Positions 1 through 6,050 of a DNA stretch of 10,279 nucleotides are shown here, one piece after another. Numbering within the stretch: the stretch's first letter is position 1; every line of letters starts with the position of its first letter. Below the pieces are notes generated by a model that had not been told where the DNA came from, ran no database searches, and saw only the letters and a list, made by a program, of their open reading frames with translations. Both the position numbers and the translations under genes were made by a program. The DNA comes from Acidobacteriota bacterium (lineage in GTDB: Bacteria > Acidobacteriota > HRBIN11): assembly GCA_030550225.1 (NCBI GenBank), contig JAUQPV010000070.1:1-10279 (forward strand), in the 5' to 3' direction.

Positions 1-33
1 GCGAGATGGGGATGGAAGACGTTTAGAGTTTCG

Positions 34-570
34 TTACGGAATGGAGCGGCCTAAAGCCAGGAGGATACCGGGGACCCAGAAGGTATAGACGGCGGTAAAC
101 AGGAGGAGCCAACCTAAAAGCTTGGCGCTAAATCGACCGTAGGTCGTTGCCCAGACGGCCAAGAAGACGATCAACCACACGATGAGGATCGAGCGGAACA
201 TCCAACCACCGGCGAATACGTTCCAGTAGAAAAGCGGGACGATCGCGACCGGAATGGCGACGTTCCCGACGACCCGCAGGTCCAGGCCCTTAATCGCCGT
301 GATCCCAAGCAGAGTGAAGAAGGTGGCGTAGAAGATGATCAAGCCGCTGATGAGCACGCTCCCGTCCGCTCCCAAGGGCTCCGGCCGGGCGGCCATGACA
401 TAGAAGGCCTGGCCGAAGTCCGACAGCCCCGCGATCAAGCTAAGCCAGCCGACGCTGACGAGGGGATTCGGGCCGCCCTCGCGAGGCTGGGCGCCAGCCC
501 CGACAAAGTACAACCCGATGGCCCACACCGCCAACCCGGTCAGAAAGAAGACGATGGTGATGGGCGGCAT
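34..570 (-). CDS. AmiS/UreI-family membrane channel (urea/amide transporter)
   Basis: This 178-residue, very hydrophobic protein has about six predicted membrane helices (roughly residues 3-25, 38-58, 72-92, 100-117, 123-142 and 150-173), the size and topology of AmiS/UreI proteins. The C-terminal segment LLGWLLLFTAVYTFWVPGIL and the preceding FYWNVF stretch resemble, from memory, the matching parts of Pseudomonas AmiS. Family members are inner-membrane pores for urea or short-chain amides: UreI is proton-gated, and AmiS sits beside amidase genes. No urease or amidase gene is visible, so the substrate is open; the partner could lie beyond position 1. The ATG at 570 has a good ribosome-binding site (GGAGG, six-base spacer). 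It is separated from the radical SAM gene upstream by about 470 bases of leader and repeats, so it is probably transcribed on its own. Family assignment is fairly sure; function is inferred. Confidence 0.85.
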   Translation of the reverse strand: MPPITIVFFLTGLAVWAIGLYFVGAGAQPREGGPNPLVSVGWLSLIAGLSDFGQAFYVMAARPEPLGADGSVLISGLIIFYATFFTLLGITAIKGLDLRVVGNVAIPVAIVPLFYWNVFAGGWMFRSILIVWLIVFLAVWATTYGRFSAKLLGWLLLFTAVYTFWVPGILLALGRSIP

Positions 571-743
571 GGTGTACCTCCACGACGAGGGTTTTTAGGG
601 GGTGGATAGAGGAGACAGAGAGGTCACGCCCCGGGGACCCTCGGGCCCCTGTAGCGCCTCCCCATAGCATACCTCCCGCTGGTCTAAGGACCTCGACGTC
701 CTCAGAGTCGCAGCCGCTGGCAAATCATGTCTATTCTATTGTA
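571..743 (-). promoter_or_regulatory. Possible promoter and long leader of the AmiS/UreI-type gene
   Basis: On the minus strand the AT-richer stretch around 720-790 contains TACAAT (738-743) as a plausible -10 hexamer, overlapped by TAGAAT just downstream. I could not find a convincing -35 at the usual distance. Transcription from here would give a leader of about 160 nt. It contains a small stem AGGAC/GTCCT around the hexaloop GTCGAG near 685-702 and a GC-rich, imperfect GGGGCCC/GGTCCCC stem near 631-649, before the GGAGG ribosome-binding site. I compared it by eye with guanidine, fluoride, TPP and cobalamin riboswitch cores and recognised none. Confidence 0.25.
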
Positions 744-861
744 GCCCCAACTTAAGGAATTTGTTAGGCGGAACCCCTTCTTGCTTTCCGAATAGGCTGA
801 TATTCTACCGGATCGGCCGGGGGATTGCAATTCGGCGAGCTGGGGCGGATAGAAATGCCTT

Positions 862-1070
862 GGAGATACGGGAGAGGCACCATAGAGGAGAGATGCAATA
901 GGGATGCGTAGTGATACGTGGGGATGCGGTAGGGGTGTGGTGGGGTAACGAGGCAAATTCCCACCGCCTGGGAATAGGTCTCAGCTTCCCATTCCTACTG
1001 CATCTCTACTGCCTCCCCCATCGCATCCCTATCGTATCACCGCATTCCCATCGCATCCCCACGCATCTCC
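862..1070. repeat. Imperfect inverted array of 10-11-bp GGGATGCG units
   Basis: The left arm (about 862-945) is built from degenerate units of the type (T/G)GGGATGCG(G)TA. The right arm (about 985-1070) carries the same units in reverse complement (CGCATCCCCAT-like). Exact matches between arms include CGTGGGGATGCG (917-928 against 1052-1063), ATAGGGATGCG (898-908 against 1022-1032) and GTGATACG (911-918 against 1033-1040). About 40 bases of non-repeat sequence separate the arms. A transcript could fold into a long imperfect hairpin. There is no trailing T-run, so this is not a standard intrinsic terminator. The right arm enters the 3' end of the radical SAM gene. A related string, GATGGGGATGG, sits at 5-15 beyond the stop of the AmiS/UreI-type gene. 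Confidence 0.8.
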
Positions 1071-2212
1071 GCCGGTCGGCCGGGTCGGTAGATGCACCGG
1101 GGGTCGGCGGCAAAGGGGGAGCCCCGTAGGGCGTAAGCCCGGGACCGGGACCCGCCGCAGACGTGGCGGAACTCACAGCGTCCGCATCGACTCCGCCAGG
1201 TCTCAGGCTGTCGCAGGCGTCGGAACAGGGGATGCTCCCGGTAAATCGTCAGCGGCGGGGTGACCCGCACGTTGCCGCAGGGGATCGGCAGGAACCCGCT
1301 CGGGTATACGTTGCCGATGTGGTCGATAAACAGGATGCCGTTCCCCGAGTTGACGTGCATGGGGGGCCGCAGGATGCGCTCCCGGGGCGGGCCGGGTTGG
1401 AAGGCGGCCCACCGTTCGGCCAAGTACTCATAGAGCCGACCGACCGGGAGGACACTCCGCCACGGCCGGCCCTCGACCTCGCAAGCCCGGCGTTGGAGGA
1501 CGACTCGCTTGAAGTGGTGACCCTCGGTCGTCTTGGCCGAAATCCAGTGACCGACGTCGTAAAGCCAGTGCATGACGTCCTCGTAGGCCTGGGCCGGGAG
1601 GTCCCGCAGGGCCCGGCCCCGACCGGTGCGGACGAGGAAGAAGAGGCTCCACGTCATAGCCCCCCGTTCCATGACCATGCGGGCGATATCCGGAAGCTCC
1701 CGCACGTTCAAACGGGTCACCGTCGTGTTGATCTGGACCTTGTAGCCGATTTCCCGGAACCAGGCCCAGATGCGGAGGGCCGTCTCGAAGGTCCCGGGGA
1801 CGCCCCGGAATGCGTCAAAGGTCTCCGGGGTCGCCCCGTCGAGGGACAGGGAGGCCGCCCGGACGCCGATCTCGTAGAGGCGGGCCAGGCGTTCCCGGGT
1901 CACGAGCGGGGTGGGGGAGGGGGAGATGGCGACGGGGATGCGTCGCTCCACCGCCGCCCGGGCCATGTCCTCCAGGTCCGCCCGTTTGAAGCAATCTCCC
2001 CCTGTCAGGACCAGGAGGGGTCGTGCAGGAGCGAAGTCGTCGAGGACACGAAGGGCTTCCGAGAGGGATAATTCTGCCGGATGTCGCCCGGGCTGAGCCT
2101 CGGCCCGGCAGTGGCGGCACACGAGGTCGCAAGCCCGGGTGACCTCCCAGAAGACCATGAAGGGCTGCTGATGAAGGTCGATGCGAGCCTGTCGAACGTC
2201 GCTGGACTCCAT
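1037..2212 (-). CDS. Radical SAM/SPASM domain protein
   Basis: This 391-residue protein has the radical SAM signature near its N-terminus: C28-x3-C32-x2-C35 in TRACDLVCRHC binds the SAM-cleaving [4Fe-4S] cluster. A TGGD motif (70-73) and SLSLDG (121-126) are typical of the TIM-barrel core. A SPASM-like C-terminal region holds C312, C343, C346, C352 (CGRCEFRHVCGG) and C373, likely ligands for auxiliary clusters. The layout resembles the heme-modifying and peptide-modifying radical SAM group (NirJ/AhbD/PqqE-like) and, I believe, the TIGR04053 family, whose substrate I do not know. The start is ATG 2212, not the TTG 15 bases upstream, because GGGAGGA stands six bases before the ATG. Oddity: the last nine residues (383-391, MRGDAMGMR) are encoded by the intergenic repeat array, so the original stop has probably been lost. 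It is the second gene downstream of the gamma subunit; a maturation role there is conjecture. Confidence 0.88.
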   Translation of the reverse strand: MESSDVRQARIDLHQQPFMVFWEVTRACDLVCRHCRAEAQPGRHPAELSLSEALRVLDDFAPARPLLVLTGGDCFKRADLEDMARAAVERRIPVAISPSPTPLVTRERLARLYEIGVRAASLSLDGATPETFDAFRGVPGTFETALRIWAWFREIGYKVQINTTVTRLNVRELPDIARMVMERGAMTWSLFFLVRTGRGRALRDLPAQAYEDVMHWLYDVGHWISAKTTEGHHFKRVVLQRRACEVEGRPWRSVLPVGRLYEYLAERWAAFQPGPPRERILRPPMHVNSGNGILFIDHIGNVYPSGFLPIPCGNVRVTPPLTIYREHPLFRRLRQPETWRSRCGRCEFRHVCGGSRSRAYALRGSPFAADPRCIYRPGRPAEMRGDAMGMR

Positions 2213-2218
2213 GATCCG

Positions 2219-2225
2219 TCCTCCC
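2219..2225 (-). promoter_or_regulatory. Ribosome-binding site fixing the radical SAM start
   Basis: GGGAGGA on the minus strand lies six bases upstream of ATG 2212. It overlaps the first codons of the longer TTG-initiated reading frame, which makes the ATG the better start. Confidence 0.75.
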
Positions 2226-2304
2226 AAAGCGCTTCGGCCGTTCCGCCTTGCCTGCCTTTCATAGTAGGTACAATTACCGTGCCAAACCCAACACCCTACC
2301 TTCA

Positions 2305-2397
2305 GAGCGCGGGCGTCCCCGCCTGTGGGGGCGTAGGCGTCTCGCCCGCGGGAGCGCGGGCGTCCCCGCCTGCGGCAGGCAGACGTCCCGTCTGCCT
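2305..2397. repeat. Tandem hairpin elements centred on CGTCYC
   Basis: Four palindromic units follow one another, each with CGTCCC- or CGTCTC-like sequence at the centre. Unit 1 (2305-2325) and unit 3 (2352-2372) are an exact 21-bp direct repeat 47 bp apart, each folding as GCGGG/CCCGC. Unit 2 (about 2335-2350) is a GGCGTCTCGCC variant. Unit 4 is a perfect 8-bp stem, AGGCAGAC (2377-2384) with GTCTGCCT (2390-2397), around GTCCC. The block ends five bases before the stop codon (2403-2405) of the HExxH gene. It looks like a dispersed REP-type element. The rest of the gap (2226-2304) has no gene. It holds only weak promoter-like hexamers on the minus strand (TTGGGT and TACTAT, 19 bp apart, near 2261-2291). 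Confidence 0.8.
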
Positions 2398-2402
2398 ACC
2401 TG

Positions 2403-3380
2403 TCAGGTCTGGAGGGCGGGGTCGTAGGCCTCGGCACAACGTTCGCACAGGCCCTGGGCGGGGTCCCAATCGGGGAAGTCGGCTCGGATACGGGCGACGG
2501 CTTCGGGGCTCGGGGCTTCGACCCATCGGTAGGTCGGGAAGCGGCACAACGGACAGGGGTCACCCGGCAGACGGAGGGGGACCGTCGAACGGACGGCTTC
2601 CGCCGACCCTTGTGCCCATGCCAGGACCCGCCGGGGGTCTTGGGCCATCGCCCAGAGGTCCGGATGGGTCGGCCGGTCCCACGCCCAGAGCCGTTCGAAG
2701 GCGACCCGGAGGTCGGCCTCGGGAAGGCTCCTGTAAAGGGCCTGCAATTCCCGCCACCGGTCTTCCCGCGTGGCGACGGTCGGTCGCCCGGCCCGTTCCA
2801 GACGGCCGTCGATCGTAATGTCCCATAGGCCCCGGTAGCGTTCGTAGAGGAGGGCTTGTACGCCGGGCGGTCGTTCCGGGACGACGTCTGGGTCATAACG
2901 GAAGGCCGGGTCCAGCATGTCGGCCACGTGCTGGAACTCGTGTCGCAAGAAGCGCCGGAAGCCCTCGACGTCGAGAAATCGTTCGGACCGAACCTTCAAG
3001 CCGACTTTCTGACGATCCCGGCTCAGGTCGGCACCCTCTTCTCGACCCGACAGGGCCCGGGCAACGGCAACGGCTCGGACGGCCTGTCGGACGTCGGGGA
3101 ATTCGTCGAGGACCTCTCGGATGGGTCGGTCCAGGCCCCAGCGGACGAACAGTCGCCGGTGGGCTTGATAGAAGGCGGTCTCTCGGTCCGGGGCAGGGAC
3201 CGTCTCATAGAGGGGCTCGACGGTTCGGCGGTACTCCTGTTCGTAGCCGATCCGACCCGCCTCAGCCATCCGCCGCATGAACAGGAGCAAGACCTCTTCG
3301 ACGAGGTCGGGGTCGAAGTGTACAGAGTCACGCACGACCCGGGCCCACGCCGTCAAGAACTCTCGACGGGACACGTCCAT
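2403..3380 (-). CDS. Uncharacterised protein with HExxH motif and CxxC/CxxC pair
   Basis: I do not recognise this 325-residue protein. It is soluble, rich in charged residues and mostly helical, with no signal peptide or membrane segment. Residues 147-151 are HEFQH, a match to the zinc-protease HExxH motif, followed by the acidic VADMLD (152-157) and a WDITIDGRLE stretch (186-195) that could supply a third ligand. Near the C-terminus CPLC (276-279) and CERC (312-315) form a likely zinc-ribbon or rubredoxin-like site. It may be a zincin-type metalloprotein; HExxH also occurs by chance, so peptidase activity is unproven. The ATG at 3380 has AGAGG seven bases upstream. The gene lies between the gamma subunit and the radical SAM gene on the same strand, flanked by repeats on both sides. 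A role in assembly or quality control of the oxidoreductase is inference from position only. Confidence 0.75.
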   Translation of the reverse strand: MDVSRREFLTAWARVVRDSVHFDPDLVEEVLLLFMRRMAEAGRIGYEQEYRRTVEPLYETVPAPDRETAFYQAHRRLFVRWGLDRPIREVLDEFPDVRQAVRAVAVARALSGREEGADLSRDRQKVGLKVRSERFLDVEGFRRFLRHEFQHVADMLDPAFRYDPDVVPERPPGVQALLYERYRGLWDITIDGRLERAGRPTVATREDRWRELQALYRSLPEADLRVAFERLWAWDRPTHPDLWAMAQDPRRVLAWAQGSAEAVRSTVPLRLPGDPCPLCRFPTYRWVEAPSPEAVARIRADFPDWDPAQGLCERCAEAYDPALQT

Positions 3381-3407
3381 GGGGATACCTCTGGCGCATG
3401 GCGAACG

Positions 3408-3480
3408 GTGCGGCGATAATCGGTTCGTAGTAGCGCAATTTATTGCGCGTCTCGTACGGTGCGGCGATGAATCGCCGCAC
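3408..3480. repeat. REP-like palindromes between gamma subunit and HExxH gene
   Basis: GTGCGGCGAT (3459-3468) and ATCGCCGCAC (3471-3480) form a perfect 10-bp stem with a 2-base loop. GCGCAAT (3433-3439) and ATTGCGC (3442-3448) form a 7-bp stem with a TT loop. A decayed copy of the first element (GTGCGGCGATAATCGG, from 3408) precedes them. Together with the 8-bp repeat to the right they fill almost the whole 166-base gap, and no gene is present. They could act as 3'-end stabilisers or transcription attenuators. There is no T-run. Confidence 0.8.
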
Positions 3481-3514
3481 TACCAACTGGAAAGCCGCTC
3501 CTTCCCTACGCCCC

Positions 3515-3546
3515 TGCCGAATTCCCGAATTGCCGAACTGCCGAAT
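3515..3546. repeat. Four tandem copies of an 8-bp unit (TGCCGAAT)
   Basis: The copies read TGCCGAAT, TCCCGAAT, TGCCGAAC and TGCCGAAT without gaps. They end exactly at the stop codon of the gamma-subunit gene (3547-3549). The same 8-bp theme recurs in reverse complement upstream of that gene at 5170-5193. Confidence 0.8.
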
Positions 3547-5142
3547 CTACCGGCCCAGCCGGAGCAAGTACCACGTCGAGACGGACTTCTGGCCGTCGCG
3601 GTCGCCGTGAGCGCCGTCCCACACGGCAAAGGCGACGGGGACGGTCTCGCCGGGTCGGAGTTGAACGTCCCGATCGCTTCGAGTCTGGAGACGGCGGACC
3701 ATGACGACGTGCCAGCGGCCGTCCTGCCAGAGGCCGCGACCCCCGACGTCCTGGTCTTCCGGGGGCTGGGGCGTCAGCGTCCCCAGACCGGCGGCGTTCA
3801 GGTCCTCGACGGGCGACGTCCGTCGAGGGTTCGAGAACGTGTTGCCGACCTTCCAGCCGGGCAGGGACGTCGGGTCGAAAGCCGTCAGGGGCGCTTGGGC
3901 CGGTCGGTCACCCCGGCTGGCGACGGGGACGGCCTTCTGGAAGGGGTAGTCGTCCCAGGCCATGTGGGGGTAGACGTCCGAGACGTCAGCGAACTTCCGG
4001 AGGTCGGCCTCCCAGTCGGCCTTCCAGTGCCAGATGTTGACGACGTCCTGGGCGTCGCCCATCGTGAAGGACGGGGCCGTCTCGAGGGTCTCGCCGTTCC
4101 GGACGGGGAACTGGACGGCGACGGCGTCTCGGAAGTCCTGCGGCCGCAGGAAAGCTTGGTCCTGGATGGGGTCGTCCCACTCGAGGAGGAAGGCAATTTC
4201 CTGGCCGTTATGGACGGCCCGGACCGTCAGGGTCTCGATGAGTTCCTTTCGGTCCCAGAGGGGCCGGAGGCGGACCCGCACGGCCGGGATTTGCGACCAT
4301 GCCCGGTCCAGGGGGTCTTGGGGGAGCCGGCCAGCCCGGTAGGGTGCCTCGATCGTACTCGTCTCCTCAGCAGGCTGAGCGGCTTCCGCCGTTTGCGCCA
4401 GGCTGAGGACGTAGTAGGCCAGGGCCCACGTCTTATCAGGGTCCAACAGAGGGGCGAAGGAAGGCATCGGCGTGCCCCCGATGCCGACCCAGAGCGTACG
4501 GTAGACGTCCCGGACCGTGGAGCCGCCCTTCATACGGCCCGGGATCGTGAAGTCGTAGGGCACGATGGGATGGCCCCACTCGTCTTTGAGCGACATGGCC
4601 GAGGGACCGTCCCCGCGGCCTTGAGGGCCGTGGCAGCGGTCGCACCCCAGCTCCGTAAAGAGCTTTTTCCCCAAGGCGATCCGTTCCGGCGACGGCGGCG
4701 GGGGCTCCGGGATCGGGACGATCTCGGGCGGCGGTTGGCCCAGCAGGCCGGCCAACTTTTTCACGTACGCCACGAGGGCCCATCGGTCCGCCTCGGGCAA
4801 GTGGGACCATCCGGGCATGGACGTGCCGGGGATGCCCTGCGAGATGACCCGAAAGAGGTCGGCGTCTGTCGGAACCGTCATCGTCGAACGGATCTTAAAT
4901 TTCCCAGACGTGAAGTCCCGGGGTCGAGGAAATAGCACGAAGGCCGCCGGGCCGTCGCCCTTCCCCTCGGGGCCGTGGCAGACGGCGCACTTGCTGGCAT
5001 AGAGCGTCTGACCCCGCTCGAGCGTCGCCGGGTCCGCCGGTCCGGGCGTCTGACCGAGCAGGCGAGCATTCCAGACACCCATGGCCCCAAGGAGCAGAAA
5101 AGCCAAGATGCCAGCGAGGCTCCACGACCGATGGGCATGCAT
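3547..5142 (-). CDS. nxrC: Diheme cytochrome c / EB_dh-type heme b fusion, candidate gamma subunit of an Nxr-like oxidoreductase
   Basis: This 531-residue exported protein probably carries electrons between the iron-sulfur beta subunit and a periplasmic acceptor or donor. Residues 7-24 are a hydrophobic signal or anchor segment. Two class I cytochrome c domains follow: heme sites C52-x2-C55-H56 and C167-x2-C170-H171, with likely sixth ligands M109 (TSMPGW) and M226 (TPMPSF). A proline-rich linker (137-152) separates them. Residues about 265-531 form an ethylbenzene-dehydrogenase-like heme b domain (FTMGDAQDVVNIWHW near 359-373, then GRGLWQDGRW and the VPVAFAVWDG to QKSVSTW end). M361 is the probable heme b ligand, and K431 a candidate partner. 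EbdC, SerC and ClrC gamma subunits usually contain only the heme b part, so the fusion is notable. I start it at ATG 5142 because GGAGGAG lies just upstream and the signal segment follows; the frame stays open 42 codons further, through repeat DNA. The gene name is by inference from context. Confidence 0.88.
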   Translation of the reverse strand: MHAHRSWSLAGILAFLLLGAMGVWNARLLGQTPGPADPATLERGQTLYASKCAVCHGPEGKGDGPAAFVLFPRPRDFTSGKFKIRSTMTVPTDADLFRVISQGIPGTSMPGWSHLPEADRWALVAYVKKLAGLLGQPPPEIVPIPEPPPPSPERIALGKKLFTELGCDRCHGPQGRGDGPSAMSLKDEWGHPIVPYDFTIPGRMKGGSTVRDVYRTLWVGIGGTPMPSFAPLLDPDKTWALAYYVLSLAQTAEAAQPAEETSTIEAPYRAGRLPQDPLDRAWSQIPAVRVRLRPLWDRKELIETLTVRAVHNGQEIAFLLEWDDPIQDQAFLRPQDFRDAVAVQFPVRNGETLETAPSFTMGDAQDVVNIWHWKADWEADLRKFADVSDVYPHMAWDDYPFQKAVPVASRGDRPAQAPLTAFDPTSLPGWKVGNTFSNPRRTSPVEDLNAAGLGTLTPQPPEDQDVGGRGLWQDGRWHVVMVRRLQTRSDRDVQLRPGETVPVAFAVWDGAHGDRDGQKSVSTWYLLRLGR

Positions 5143-5146
5143 GGCT

Positions 5147-5153
5147 CTCCTCC
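5147..5153 (-). promoter_or_regulatory. Ribosome-binding site fixing the gamma-subunit start
   Basis: GGAGGAG on the minus strand stands four bases before ATG 5142. It selects this start over the ATG at 5268, whose extra 42 residues would be repeat-derived and would bury the signal segment. Confidence 0.75.
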
Positions 5154-5169
5154 GGCTGATGATAAGGCC

Positions 5170-5297
5170 ATTCGGGAACTCGGCAGTCCGGCAGACGGTC
5201 GGGTCGAGCCTCTCGTCCGACCGAATCGCGGCCTTCTTACCTTCTGCCGCCTTGCCTCCCGCGCCCATCTGCCGACCTGCCGACTGCCCATCTTGCC
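5170..5297. repeat. Repeat-filled gap with inverted 8-bp units upstream of gamma subunit
   Basis: At 5170-5193 the plus strand reads ATTCGGGA, ACTCGGCA, GTCCGGCA, three degenerate copies of the reverse complement of the TGCCGAAT unit found after the gamma gene. At about 5268-5297 CTGCCGAC occurs twice in tandem, followed by TGCCCATCTTGCC, which ends exactly at the chaperone stop codon. The TCGGCAG-type left arm (about 5180-5198) and the right arm (about 5268-5286) are imperfect inverted copies of each other. No gene is present in this 155-base gap. Confidence 0.7.
5196..5223. other. Stable hairpin between chaperone and gamma-subunit genes
   Basis: CGGTCGG (5196-5202) pairs perfectly with CCGACCG (5217-5223). 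An inner CGAG (5205-5208) pairs with CTCG (5212-5215) around a 3-base loop, giving an 11-bp interrupted stem. No T-run follows on either strand, so a rho-independent terminator is unlikely. An RNA-processing or attenuation element between the two parts of the operon is possible. Confidence 0.6.
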
Positions 5298-6032
5298 TTA
5301 TTCTGCTTCCAGGCCCGTGAAGCCGGCGCCCTCTGGGAGCCAGTCAGGCGTCACGATGTCGGAAGCCTCGAATACCAGGGGTCGGACCTCCAGGTAAGCA
5401 AACTCTGCCTCCAAGAACCGCTCCAAGAGCTCCGCCGGGGCCCCGTAGTAACCGTCCCCGACCTTTCGACGGAGGAGCCGAGCGAATAAGGGTCCAAAGC
5501 GGCCCAGATGATGGGTCATGAAGCTTTGCTGGGCCCGGCGGCATATCTCCCCGGCGGCCGCGCCGTCATGAGCCCGGGCGTAGGCCTCCTTGTAAGCCAG
5601 GAAGGCCATGAACTCCAGCTCGACCGAGACGTGGTCGAGTCGCTCCTTAGCCGCCGTCGAGACCTCCAGGCCAAAGGCCCGGTAGAAACCGGCGATGTCG
5701 GCGAGCTGTTGGGACTGATAGAAGACCTGCGCATGGCCGTATTGCGTCTCGTAGGGCGGATATTCGACGGGCATCGCGTGGGTAAAGGTCCGGATGTACT
5801 CGGCCTCCCAGTCGTCCAGGGTCAGGGCCCGCAAAGACCGATCCCATGCCTGGAGAAGGGATTCGAGGTCGACTCGATTCCCGACCGGCAGGTCGGCCAG
5901 CAGTTCCCGGGCGGCCGGCACGCCGGTCCGCAAGAAGTCCCACAGCTCTGCATTCGGATACAGGAAGGCCGCCGACAGGAGCCGATAGAACCCGCTCCGG
6001 GCCACGTTCGCATCGCGCGTCGTCGAAGGCAT
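5298..6032 (-). CDS. TorD/NarJ-family molybdoenzyme assembly chaperone
   Basis: This cytoplasmic helical protein (244 residues from ATG 6032) matches the TorD/DmsD/NarJ family, which binds the alpha subunit, helps molybdenum cofactor insertion and holds back Tat export until folding is complete. Visible family features are the PPYETQYG box (92-99), the ADIAGFYRAFGLE helix (111-123) and ERLDHVSVELEFM (130-142), the last being the most typical segment. Length is normal. A GTG at 6038 could start it two codons earlier; ATG 6032 is preferred because GAGG lies five bases before it. It begins 18 bases after the beta-subunit stop and is clearly in the same transcript. Pairing with type II enzymes exported as a folded alpha-beta complex is as in the Ser, Ddh and Clr systems (SerD/DdhD/ClrD). 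Confidence 0.9.
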   Translation of the reverse strand: MPSTTRDANVARSGFYRLLSAAFLYPNAELWDFLRTGVPAARELLADLPVGNRVDLESLLQAWDRSLRALTLDDWEAEYIRTFTHAMPVEYPPYETQYGHAQVFYQSQQLADIAGFYRAFGLEVSTAAKERLDHVSVELEFMAFLAYKEAYARAHDGAAAGEICRRAQQSFMTHHLGRFGPLFARLLRRKVGDGYYGAPAELLERFLEAEFAYLEVRPLVFEASDIVTPDWLPEGAGFTGLEAE

Positions 6033-6050
6033 AGACACCTCATAGCCTCG

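Noticed and set aside
571..737. Known riboswitch (guanidine, fluoride, TPP, cobalamin) in the AmiS/UreI leader
   Set aside because: Conserved core strings of these classes were not found by eye; only generic GC-rich stems are present.
862..1070. CRISPR array
   Set aside because: The units are 10-11 bp, degenerate, without unique spacers, and arranged in two opposing arms.
702..1129. Small open frames on both strands within the GATGCG repeat region
   Set aside because: Their peptides simply translate the repeats (HPYRIPTYHY-like strings) and they lack supporting ribosome-binding sites or context.
1163..2071. Plus-strand open frame of 302 codons opposite the radical SAM gene
   Set aside because: It is complementary to a gene with intact CxxxCxxC and SPASM cysteines, and its own translation has no recognisable features.
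3277..4935. Plus-strand open frame of 552 codons opposite the gamma subunit
   Set aside because: It is a shadow of the cytochrome gene, with no recognisable domain, and it runs through the repeat-filled gap at 3381-3546.
5196..5223. Intrinsic terminator
   Set aside because: The stem is good but no T-run follows on either strand.
5143..5268. Longer gamma-subunit N-terminus starting at 5268
   Set aside because: The extra 42 residues come from repeat DNA and would place the signal segment internally. ATG 5142 has a strong ribosome-binding site.
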